A stretch of 21,840 nucleotides of DNA, taken from JAAYGD01 sp964609995 (GTDB taxonomy: Bacteria; Bacillota_I; Bacilli_A; RF39; UBA660). Below the pieces are notes generated by a model that saw nothing but the letters and a program-made list of their open reading frames with translations, made no database searches and was not told where the DNA came from. The stretch lies in contig CAZSTI010000013.1 in NCBI GenBank assembly GCA_964609995.1, positions 1 through 21,840 of the forward strand, written 5' to 3'. Of the stretch, positions 1 through 6,326 are shown piece after piece (the stretch's first letter is position 1; every line of letters begins with the position of its first letter). The translations under genes were made by a program, and so were the position numbers.

Positions 1-704
1 AGTTCTTCTTTAATAATTCTAATTTTTTCTCTTAAAATAAATTCTTTTTGAGATTTATCTAATGTTTCACTTAATTTAACTTCTATCTTTTGTTCAATAT
101 CTAATATTTCTTCTTCTTTTCTAATATCTTCAATAATCATTATAGTTCTAGTATAAGGATTTGGAGTTATTAAATATTCTAATTTTCTTTCTATAGATAA
201 AGGTAAAAAATTAGCTACTAAATCGGCTATTTTAGAAATACTATGTTCATTATCAATTATACCCAATATACTATTACTTAAATAAGGAGCTCTAGACAAA
301 TATTTTTCTAAATCTACATCTATTTTTCTTATTAAAGCTTTTTCATCTTTTGGGGATAAAGCAAATTGAGTTGTAGACCTAACATTTGCAATTAAAAAAT
401 CTTTTTCTTTAATATATTTTTCAATATTTACTCTTTTAATACCTTCAATCACAATTCTAGTAATGTTTTCATTTATAGCAACATTTAATTTTATTTTACC
501 TACAGTTGCTACACTTGGCAAATTTTTATAATCAATCGTTTCTTCTAATTGATCTATTGGAGTTATAATAAGTATTTCACTATTATAATCTTCTTCTGAA
601 TATTTTATAACTTTTCTATCAATTTCATTTTTTATATCTATTCTAACTTCACAATGAGGAAGTAATACTTCACCTTTAAAAATAATTATAGGAAGTGAAT
701 TCAT
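1..704 (-). CDS. lon: Lon protease, N-terminal part (gene runs off the left edge)
   Basis: ATP-dependent serine protease Lon, which degrades misfolded and regulatory proteins in the cytoplasm. Only about 234 N-terminal residues are present; the AAA+ and Ser-Lys protease domains lie outside the window. The reading frame opens MNSLPIIIFKGEVLLPHCEV, the typical start of the Lon substrate-binding (LAN) domain. Near the window edge it reads LDKSQKEFILREKI, matching the conserved Lon block LDKSQREYYLREQ just before the ATPase. The ATG at 704 follows a strong AGGAGG ribosome-binding site at 709-714. It has its own promoter and lies downstream of tig. In many bacteria tig, clpX and lon are neighbours; clpX is not between them here. 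Confidence 0.93.
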   Translation of the reverse strand, partial: MNSLPIIIFKGEVLLPHCEVRIDIKNEIDRKVIKYSEEDYNSEILIITPIDQLEETIDYKNLPSVATVGKIKLNVAINENITRIVIEGIKRVNIEKYIKEKDFLIANVRSTTQFALSPKDEKALIRKIDVDLEKYLSRAPYLSNSILGIIDNEHSISKIADLVANFLPLSIERKLEYLITPNPYTRTIMIIEDIRKEEEILDIEQKIEVKLSETLDKSQKEFILREKIRIIKEE

Positions 705-733
705 ATGGCCTCCTTTAAAAAGATTTAAGTTTT

Positions 734-762
734 ATTATAAAAGAAAAAAGAGTATTTGTCCA
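734..762 (-). promoter_or_regulatory. Promoter of lon
   Basis: On the minus strand there is a -35 TGGACA (757-762), a 17-bp spacer and a perfect -10 TATAAT (734-739). Transcription would start near 727, leaving a leader of about 22 nt that carries the AGGAGG site. No CIRCE or clear CtsR operator is visible around it. Confidence 0.7.
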
Positions 763-795
763 TTAAAAATAGTACTTTATTATAAAAATTTATAT

Positions 796-823
796 AAAAA
801 GAAAAAAGACAAATTATTGTCTT
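796..823 (-). terminator. Intrinsic terminator after tig
   Basis: Minus-strand hairpin AAGACAA-TAAT-TTGTCTT followed by a T-rich run (TTTTTCTTTTT). The stem begins within the tig stop codon (822-824), a layout repeated elsewhere in the window. The stem is AT-rich but perfect. Confidence 0.65.
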
Positions 824-2072
824 ATTCTTTATTGTTTTCCTTTAAGAATTCTATTACTTTTTTAACTAATAAATCATGTTTTAAATAATCTTTTCCACCC
901 ATAGCTTTTTCAACTTCTTCAATAGACATTTGATAAGTATTAGCCATTTCATCCAATTCTTTTTCTATTTCTTTTTCAGTTACTTTAATGTCTTCTAATT
1001 TAATAATTTCTTCAATTACCAATCTATATTTAACGCCTTTTTCTGCTTCTTTTCCTAATTGCTTTCTTAATTCTTCTTCATTCATTTTAGTAAATTCTAA
1101 ATATTGTTCTAAAGAAATACCTTGCATCTTTAATCTTTCTTCATAATTTGCAATCATTCTATCTATTTCTTGATTAATTAATTCCTCAGGAATATCTAAA
1201 GTAACACCTTTATTAATTTCATCTAATATTGAATCAACTAATTTGTTATCAGCATCCATTTCTTTTTTTTCTGTTAAATTTTCTTTTACTTTCTTATTCA
1301 AATCTTCTTCTGTTTTAACATTTTCCATTGCTAAATCCAAAATAAAATCTTCATTTAACTCTGGTATTTGTTTATTCTTTACTTCATGAATATTAACTTT
1401 AAATATTACCTCTTTACCTTTTAATTCTTCAGCAGGATAATCTTCTGGAAATTTTACTTTTATATCTTTTTTATCATTAGTTTTTAAACCCACTAATTGT
1501 TCTTCAAATCCAGGAATAAAAGTCTTGCTTCCTATTTCAAGAGGGAAATTTTCTCCTTTTCCTCCTTCAAATGGTTTATCATCTTTGAATCCTTCAAAAT
1601 CAATTACAGCAGTATCTCCAATTTCAATAGTGCCTTCTTTAATAACTATTTCTGCATATTGCTTTCTTAAGTTTTCAATTTCTTCTTTAATTTCTTCTTT
1701 TGTAACTGATACTTCCTCTTTTTTTACTTTTAACCCTTTATATTTTTTAATATTAATTTCAGGAGCTTCAGTAACAGTAAATGTTAATTCTAAACCATTT
1801 TCATCTATTTTTTTAATATCGACTTTTGGTTGAACTATAGGCTTTAAACCACTCTTTTCAACTTCTTCATAAGCATCAGGAATAGCATCATTAACTGCAT
1901 CCATATATAACGATTCAATACCATATTTTTTTATATAAATATCTCTTGGTACTTTTCCTTCTCTAAATCCATCAACCTTTTTTCCTTTAACATTTTTTTC
2001 AAAAGATTTTGTTAATAAATCTTCCCATTTTTTTCCTTCTACTTTAACTTCTATTTCATGAACGTTTTTCAT
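822..2072 (-). CDS. tig: Trigger factor (ribosome-associated chaperone and peptidyl-prolyl isomerase)
   Basis: Trigger factor binds ribosomal protein uL23 at the exit tunnel and shields nascent chains. The 416 aa compare with about 430 in E. coli. The N-terminal ribosome-binding domain carries the signature GFREGKVP at residues 35-42. An FKBP-like PPIase domain spans roughly 152-235 (VIDFEGFKDDKPFEGG, then FIPGFEEQLVG), and a long charged helical C-terminal domain forms the chaperone arms. It starts at ATG 2072 behind a GAGGAGG site. It lies 42 nt downstream of greA, separated by a weak hairpin, so it may be partly co-transcribed with greA. A terminator follows, and lon is next. Confidence 0.96.
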   Translation of the reverse strand: MKNVHEIEVKVEGKKWEDLLTKSFEKNVKGKKVDGFREGKVPRDIYIKKYGIESLYMDAVNDAIPDAYEEVEKSGLKPIVQPKVDIKKIDENGLELTFTVTEAPEINIKKYKGLKVKKEEVSVTKEEIKEEIENLRKQYAEIVIKEGTIEIGDTAVIDFEGFKDDKPFEGGKGENFPLEIGSKTFIPGFEEQLVGLKTNDKKDIKVKFPEDYPAEELKGKEVIFKVNIHEVKNKQIPELNEDFILDLAMENVKTEEDLNKKVKENLTEKKEMDADNKLVDSILDEINKGVTLDIPEELINQEIDRMIANYEERLKMQGISLEQYLEFTKMNEEELRKQLGKEAEKGVKYRLVIEEIIKLEDIKVTEKEIEKELDEMANTYQMSIEEVEKAMGGKDYLKHDLLVKKVIEFLKENNKE

Positions 2073-2089
2073 TTTTCCTCCTCTATAAT

Positions 2090-2115
2090 GAAAAGACTAT
2101 TATTTAAATAATAGT
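2090..2115 (-). terminator. Possible weak terminator or attenuator between greA and tig
   Basis: A perfect 20-bp palindrome, ACTATTATTTAAATAATAGT (2096-2115), begins at the greA stop codon. On the minus strand it is followed by CTTTTC only. The short U-run and all-AT stem suggest partial termination at most, allowing tig to be read from the greA promoter. No separate tig promoter is obvious in the 42-nt gap. Confidence 0.4.
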
Positions 2116-2585
2116 TACTTAACTTCCAATATTTCTATATCGTATTTTCCATTAGGACTTTCTACTGTTGCTACCATACCTGCTTTCTTTCCTAATATAG
2201 CTTTAGCAATTGGTGATTCATTAGAAATTTTATTTTCAAATGGATCAGCTTCAATAGAACCAACAATTTTATAAGTATCTACATCTTCATCTTCAATATA
2301 CTTAATTTCAACTGTAGAACCTATTCTAATCTTATCAGTAGATTTTTCTTCAATTATAGTGGCATTACCAACCATAAACTCTAATTCTTTTATTCTAGAC
2401 TCTAAAAAGCCTTGTTCTTCTCTTGCAGCATGGTATTCAGCATTTTCAGATAAATCTCCTAATTCTTTGGCTTCTTTAATTGATTTTATTACTTCAGGTC
2501 TTTTCTCTAATTTTAATACATTAAGTTCTTCCTTAAGTTCTTCTAGACCTTCTTTTGTTAAATATATTTCTCTTTTTCCTGCCAT
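2115..2585 (-). CDS. greA: Transcription elongation factor GreA
   Basis: GreA enters the RNA polymerase secondary channel and stimulates cleavage of backtracked transcripts. The 156-aa length is usual for the family. The N-terminal coiled coil has the acidic tip in GDLSENAEYHAA (residues 43-54, with D44 and E47 expected to coordinate the catalytic metal). The C-terminal FKBP-like domain ends with SPIAKAILGKKAGMVATVES, the canonical GreA tail region. It has its own promoter just upstream. A GGAGAG site precedes ATG 2585 at a rather long spacing of about 10 nt. It closes the neighbourhood that in Bacillus runs yrrM-yrrN-yrrO-udk-greA; udk is missing here. Confidence 0.97.
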   Translation of the reverse strand: MAGKREIYLTKEGLEELKEELNVLKLEKRPEVIKSIKEAKELGDLSENAEYHAAREEQGFLESRIKELEFMVGNATIIEEKSTDKIRIGSTVEIKYIEDEDVDTYKIVGSIEADPFENKISNESPIAKAILGKKAGMVATVESPNGKYDIEILEVK

Positions 2586-2618
2586 TTTAAATGCACTCTC
2601 CGTTCTTAATTCTTATAC

Positions 2619-2647
2619 ATATTACTATTAATTTTTATTATTGTCAA
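2619..2647 (-). promoter_or_regulatory. Promoter of greA
   Basis: Minus-strand consensus -35 TTGACA (2642-2647), a 17-bp spacer and -10 TAATAT (2619-2624). This is the best -35 in the window. It sits in the 64-nt gap after trhP2, so greA (and probably tig) can be expressed independently of the tRNA-modification operon. Confidence 0.75.
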
Positions 2648-2649
2648 TA

Positions 2650-3843
2650 TCAAAACTTAACTCTCATTATATCATTTTTATATACTTTTGTATCACATTT
2701 TATTTTAACTATTTGTAATGGATGATTTGCCATATCTATAAAGGTTTCTTCCTCTTTTATGTATTCAATTTTTAAATCAAATTTATTGGTTTTTGGTCCA
2801 AATAACGTAACTAAATCTCCTACCTTAAAATAGTTTCTTTGCTCAAGGGTAATTTCTTTTCCATCATAATCTAATACTATAGCAAGAAAGTCCTTATTTG
2901 ATTGTTCATTTCTTCCTAAATAATATTGCCCTTCTACTCCAGGTTTTGAAATAAAGAATTGCGGAATAGCTTCTCTATTTGCACATCTATATAATTCATA
3001 TTCCTCTTCATCTATATTTTCATCACTTTTTCCTTCAAAATAATTATCTATAATCCTTCTATATATATTTAAAACAGTTGCAATATAATAAACAGATCTC
3101 ATTCTACCTTCTATTTTAAAAGAAGAAACACCTATATCTATTAATTCTTTTATATGTTTTACCATAGATAAATCTTTTACTGCCATGGAAAAATCTTCAT
3201 TAAAATTTAATTTATTTTTATCTTTATCAAACAATTCAAAATTCCACCTACATATTTGACTACAACCACCTCTATTAGAATCTCTATTTGTCAAATAATT
3301 AGATAATACACATCTTCCACTATAAGCAACACACATTGCTCCATGAATAAAGGTTTCTAACTCAATATTACTTTCTTTTTTTATTCTTATCATATCTTCT
3401 TTTGAAGTTTCTCTAGCAAGTACTATTCTACTAACACCTTCTTTTTCCCAAAACTTAAAAGCTTCATGATTAAGAGTATTTTGTTGAGTACTTAAGTGTA
3501 TCTCTATATTTAAATTCAATTCATTTATTATGTCTATAATTATTGGATCAGATATTATTACTGCATCTACTTTAGCATTATTTAACTCAATTAAATATTC
3601 TTTCAAATTATTTAAATCTTCATTATGAAATACTATATTTACCGTAACATAAATTTTCTTATTATATGAATGAACATATTCTGATGCTTCTTTTATTTCT
3701 TCTATAGATAAATTTTTAGCATTTGCTCTTAAACTATAATCTCTTCCACCCAAATATACAGCATCTGCACCATATAAAATAGCCCACTTAACTTTTTCCA
3801 AATCACCTGCGGGCGCTAGCAATTCTGGTTTTTTTCTATTCAT
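2650..3843 (-). CDS. trhP2: U32-family tRNA hydroxylation protein TrhP2-like (YrrO)
   Basis: Peptidase-U32-fold protein. In B. subtilis the YrrN/YrrO pair is needed for prephenate-dependent 5-hydroxyuridine formation at wobble U34 of tRNA. The 397 aa start MNRKKPELLAPAGDLEKVK, and the U32 signature HGAMCVAYSGRCVLSNY covers residues 168-183. C171, C178, C194 and C198 are well placed as ligands of the iron-sulfur cluster known from relatives such as UbiU/UbiV. A C-terminal beta-barrel-like extension follows residue 300. Its start overlaps the trhP1 stop by 8 nt (ATGAATAG) behind AAGGTGAAGA, indicating translational coupling. The trmR-trhP1-trhP2 order supports the tRNA role over a peptidase role. 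Confidence 0.88.
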   Translation of the reverse strand: MNRKKPELLAPAGDLEKVKWAILYGADAVYLGGRDYSLRANAKNLSIEEIKEASEYVHSYNKKIYVTVNIVFHNEDLNNLKEYLIELNNAKVDAVIISDPIIIDIINELNLNIEIHLSTQQNTLNHEAFKFWEKEGVSRIVLARETSKEDMIRIKKESNIELETFIHGAMCVAYSGRCVLSNYLTNRDSNRGGCSQICRWNFELFDKDKNKLNFNEDFSMAVKDLSMVKHIKELIDIGVSSFKIEGRMRSVYYIATVLNIYRRIIDNYFEGKSDENIDEEEYELYRCANREAIPQFFISKPGVEGQYYLGRNEQSNKDFLAIVLDYDGKEITLEQRNYFKVGDLVTLFGPKTNKFDLKIEYIKEEETFIDMANHPLQIVKIKCDTKVYKNDIMRVKF

Positions 3844-4672
3844 TCTTCACCTTATAAATAGTTTCTTTATATAAGAAACCTTTATTATTACTTTTTCTAG
3901 TAGTTTTCCCAGCTAAAGCTTCTATATAACTATCAACAATATTATTAAATATCATTTCTTCATGATTTAGACCATTTAAAATAATATAATCTATTTTGTT
4001 TTCTTTTAAAATATTCACTTCTTCTATTCCATCTATTATATCTTCTAATACATAAGTATTATTATTGTGTTCATAAATAGGATAGTATTTATCTCTTTCT
4101 TTTTCATATAAATAATAATAATCATTTTTCATATTTGAATTCATATATTTAAAATAATTGGAAAGCAATTCTCTTGAAGATTCAAACATAGGTAAATAAC
4201 CATATATATATACAAAAATAGATAAAGAAGTATTCTTTTTAATATTTATAAAATCTTCTAACATTAACTCAGTACTTAATATTGAACCATCTATTCCTTT
4301 TTTTTGCCAATAATTACATGTTTCATAATTTGTTACTAAATGCAATTGATTCCATATTAATTTAATATTATAATCTTTTGCAACATTTAATAATCCAATA
4401 TCATCATAAATAATACCGTTAATATTTAATTTGCTTAATTCTTTTATTATCGGTCTTATTTTTTCAATATCTTTAACAAATAAAGGTTTTGTTATAGAAA
4501 TATATATTTCTTTATTAGTTAACTTTAATATTTCTTTTATTTCTTCAATTGTAATATCATAGCTAGTAAAAACACTATAATCTTTTAAACCAATAATAAA
4601 TCCATCAATATTTTTATTATTTAAATCAATAAAATTTCCTTTATTAATTGGAATTAATAATAACTTACTCAT
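3836..4672 (-). CDS. trhP1: U32-family tRNA hydroxylation partner TrhP1-like (YrrN)
   Basis: The shorter U32 partner of the next gene, 278 aa from the chosen start. The alignment block that carries cysteines in U32 proteins reads VYIYGYLPMFESSRELLSNY here, so the first two cluster cysteines of TrhP2 have no counterpart. This suggests it works as the cluster-free half of a heteromer, as inferred for YrrN. The ATG at 4672 (MSKLLLIPINKG) was preferred to one 11 codons upstream, because MSKLLLIP resembles the usual U32 N-terminus and the ATG overlaps the trmR stop by 8 nt (ATGAGTAA). No clear Shine-Dalgarno is seen at either start, so translation probably depends on coupling to trmR. Confidence 0.82.
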   Translation of the reverse strand: MSKLLLIPINKGNFIDLNNKNIDGFIIGLKDYSVFTSYDITIEEIKEILKLTNKEIYISITKPLFVKDIEKIRPIIKELSKLNINGIIYDDIGLLNVAKDYNIKLIWNQLHLVTNYETCNYWQKKGIDGSILSTELMLEDFINIKKNTSLSIFVYIYGYLPMFESSRELLSNYFKYMNSNMKNDYYYLYEKERDKYYPIYEHNNNTYVLEDIIDGIEEVNILKENKIDYIILNGLNHEEMIFNNIVDSYIEALAGKTTRKSNNKGFLYKETIYKVKNE

Positions 4673-5252
4673 TTTTTCTAGTGGATACTGATAATCCATC
4701 TCCAACTTTATAAAATTTTGTTATAAATCCATCATGAGATTTAATAAAAGTAATATAATCTTTAATTTTATCCACTAATTTTCTTAAATTCTTTTTTTCT
4801 ATTTTTTCTTTTGATTCAACTAATCCATGAAATGATATATTATCAGAAATTATAGTACCATTTCTATTTAATTTGTTGGAATATTTTTCAAAATAATTTT
4901 TATATTGACCTTTTGCAGCATCAATAAAAATTAAATCAAATTTTCCATCTATTTCAATATTTAATGCATCAGCAAGTAATAAAGTAATCCTATCTTCTAA
5001 TTTAAAAGTTTTAATGTTTTTTAAGGCTTCTAAATATCTATAATCATCTTTCTCAATAGTAGTAACACTAATACCTTCATCAACAAGTGCCATATTTATA
5101 GCGGAATATCCAATGGCAGATCCAATTTCTAAAATGGTTTTAACATTATTTTCTTTTATATATTTTTGAATAAATCTTAAACTTGCTTTTTCTATTATAG
5201 GTATATTATACTCTTCAGCATATTTTTCTAATGCCTTCATCTCTTCAATCAT
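4665..5252 (-). CDS. trmR: tRNA 5-hydroxyuridine methyltransferase TrmR-like (YrrM)
   Basis: Class I SAM-dependent O-methyltransferase of the caffeoyl-CoA OMT-like family. In B. subtilis YrrM (TrmR) methylates 5-hydroxyuridine-34 of tRNA to 5-methoxyuridine. The SAM-binding motif LEIGSAIGYS is at residues 41-50, acidic motif II ends at TTIEKDD (64-70), and the metal/substrate motifs are FIDAAKGQY (109-117) and SDN (136-138). At 195 aa it is slightly shorter than the Bacillus protein. The start at 5252 has an AAAGGAGATAT site. A stable hairpin lies just upstream. It is followed directly by both U32 genes that make its substrate, so the three form a complete mo5U cassette. Confidence 0.88.
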   Translation of the reverse strand: MIEEMKALEKYAEEYNIPIIEKASLRFIQKYIKENNVKTILEIGSAIGYSAINMALVDEGISVTTIEKDDYRYLEALKNIKTFKLEDRITLLLADALNIEIDGKFDLIFIDAAKGQYKNYFEKYSNKLNRNGTIISDNISFHGLVESKEKIEKKNLRKLVDKIKDYITFIKSHDGFITKFYKVGDGLSVSTRKNE

Positions 5253-5272
5253 ATATCTCCTTTTGATTTATT

Positions 5273-5293
5273 AAGACGAGTATTACTCGTCTT
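5273..5293 (-). other. Perfect hairpin between yrzB and trmR without a U-tract
   Basis: Minus-strand AAGACGAG-TAATA-CTCGTCTT: 8 uninterrupted base pairs with an unusually high GC share for this sequence. It begins inside the last codons of yrzB and includes its stop. It is followed by AATAAATC rather than a T-run, so it is not a standard terminator. It ends 20 nt before the trmR start and could influence mRNA processing or trmR translation. Confidence 0.55.
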
Positions 5294-5537
5294 CTTTATT
5301 AAACTTAATTATTAGTTCTTCTAAAGTTTTCCATTCCCTTTCATCTTTTATTTGAAATAATTTACCACTTTTATCATATATAGCACCATAAGCTCTTATA
5401 TTTTTATCAGAATCCCTTGTATAGTCAGTATATACAATATAATCTTTATTAGTTTCATCCGAATTCATGGTAAACAATACATCATATTCATTAATTTCAT
5501 TCTTTTTACTTTCTATTTTAACAGTGGTTTGATCCAT
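5283..5537 (-). CDS. yrzB: YrzB-like DUF1292 (UPF0473) protein
   Basis: Small acidic protein of unknown function, conserved in Firmicutes next to ruvX. The 84 aa contain the DUF1292 pattern: YDVLFTMNSDETNKDYIVYT, then IRAYGAIYD, then an acidic region around EWKTLEELIIKF. No membrane segment or cysteine is present. The start at 5537 overlaps the 3' end of ruvX by 20 nt, with the SD inside ruvX (TAGGAGAAAA). Position and length match Bacillus yrzB in the yrzL-yrrK-yrzB cluster. The role remains unknown, although constant linkage to ruvX and ireB suggests a housekeeping function. Confidence 0.85.
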   Translation of the reverse strand: MDQTTVKIESKKNEINEYDVLFTMNSDETNKDYIVYTDYTRDSDKNIRAYGAIYDKSGKLFQIKDEREWKTLEELIIKFNKEDE

Positions 5538-5949
5538 TTTTTCTCCTATCTAAATAACTTTGTAATATAAAAGAAGCTGCTACCTTATCTACTATTTTTT
5601 TTCTTTTCTTTCTACTCATATCTGCTTCTATCAAAATCCTAGTAGCTTCACTAGTGGTTAATCTTTCATCTTCTAATACAATATTTAAATTTAAAAATTT
5701 TTCCAAATCTTGTTTAAAAATCAATGTAGATTCAGCTCTTTCACCTATTGTATCATTCATATTTATTGGATATCCTAATACAACTTCATCCACATTATTT
5801 TTTTCAATTATTTCTTTTATTTCATTAAATAACTGTTTATAGTCTTTTTCATATCTTAATGTTTTTAAAGATGTAGCAATCGTTTTGGTATTATCACTTA
5901 TAGCAAGACCCAAAGTCTTAGTTCCAAAATCTAAACCTAATACTCTCAT
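5518..5949 (-). CDS. ruvX: RuvX/YqgF, RNase H-fold putative Holliday junction resolvase
   Basis: YqgF-family RNase H-fold nuclease, 143 aa, implicated in 16S rRNA 5' end maturation and proposed as a Holliday junction resolvase. Visible motifs are LGLDFGTKTLGLAISD at the N-terminus (catalytic D7), VVLGYPINMN in the centre, LEDERLTTSEA with the acidic catalytic residue, and a C-terminal helix with VDKVAASFILQSYLD that carries the last Asp. The ATG at 5949 overlaps the TGA stop of ireB (ATGA), so the two are translationally coupled. In Bacillus the gene is yrrK. Confidence 0.93.
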   Translation of the reverse strand: MRVLGLDFGTKTLGLAISDNTKTIATSLKTLRYEKDYKQLFNEIKEIIEKNNVDEVVLGYPINMNDTIGERAESTLIFKQDLEKFLNLNIVLEDERLTTSEATRILIEADMSRKKRKKIVDKVAASFILQSYLDRRKNGSNHC

Positions 5950-6191
5950 TTATTTAAAAATTCTCTTAATATCAATTCTACTATTCTATTTCTATCTAGT
6001 TTCATTATTTTTTTTCTAGAATTATTATGACTAGATATATATCCAGGATCTCCGCTCATAAGATAACCAACTATTTGATTTATTGGATTATATCCAACTT
6101 CTTTTAAACTTGTTTCTACTTCTTTTAAAGTGTTTTCTATGATTGTATCATCTAAACTATCTACATCGAATAATTTAGTATTTGAACTCAT
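5946..6191 (-). CDS. ireB: IreB/YrzL (UPF0297) cell-envelope signalling protein
   Basis: Small UPF0297 protein. In Enterococcus IreB is a substrate of the PASTA kinase IreK and affects cephalosporin resistance. The 81-aa protein starts MSSNTKLFDVDSLDD and has the family core YNPINQIVGYLMSGDPGYI at residues 34-52. The frame is open 18 codons further upstream, but that part overlaps the promoter. The ATG at 6191 sits right behind GGTGGTGA and matches the usual N-terminus, so 6191 is the start. Its N-terminal Thr5 lies where Enterococcus IreB is phosphorylated; modification here is inferred only. It is the first gene of the ireB-trhP2 operon. Confidence 0.92.
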   Translation of the reverse strand: MSSNTKLFDVDSLDDTIIENTLKEVETSLKEVGYNPINQIVGYLMSGDPGYISSHNNSRKKIMKLDRNRIVELILREFLNK

Positions 6192-6209
6192 ATAATCACC
6201 ACCAAATAC

Positions 6210-6238
6210 ATAATAGCATTTTTTTATATTTTTATCAA
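6210..6238 (-). promoter_or_regulatory. Promoter of the ireB-ruvX-yrzB-trmR-trhP1-trhP2 operon
   Basis: Minus strand: -35 TTGATA (6233-6238), 17-bp spacer, -10 TATTAT (6210-6215) preceded by TGC, giving an extended -10. Transcription would start near 6203, giving a leader of roughly 12 nt that is almost entirely the SD. This also excludes the upstream in-frame start for ireB. Confidence 0.75.
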
Positions 6239-6242
6239 TATT

Positions 6243-6272
6243 CAAAAAAAATTAATGAACTCACTCATTAAT
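6243..6272 (-). terminator. Second intrinsic terminator behind alaS
   Basis: Minus-strand ATTAATGA-GTGAGT-TCATTAAT followed directly by eight T residues. It lies about 25 nt beyond the first alaS terminator and just before the -35 of the ireB promoter. It may catch readthrough from alaS. Confidence 0.7.
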
Positions 6273-6292
6273 TCTCTTACAATATATATTAA

Positions 6293-6326
6293 TAAAAAGA
6301 TAAAAGAATATGTTATTCTTTTATCT
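6293..6326 (-). terminator. Intrinsic terminator of the xseA-xseB-alaS operon
   Basis: Minus-strand AGATAAAAGAATA-ACA-TATTCTTTTATCT, a perfect 13-bp stem, followed by TTTTATT. The hairpin spans the alaS stop codon (6313-6315). Confidence 0.8.

Noticed and set aside
1525..1833. Plus-strand open frame of 102 codons inside tig
   Set aside because: It is the complement of the well-supported trigger factor gene. Its Ser/Phe/Ile-rich composition is typical of antisense shadow in AT-rich DNA, and it has no SD.
2586..2649. Possible CIRCE or other inverted-repeat operator upstream of greA
   Set aside because: GCACTC occurs at 2593-2598, but there is no matching GAGTGC arm at the required distance.
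6192..6245. N-terminal extension of ireB
   Set aside because: The extra 18 codons lie over the promoter, upstream of the predicted transcription start, and the family N-terminus begins at the ATG at 6191.
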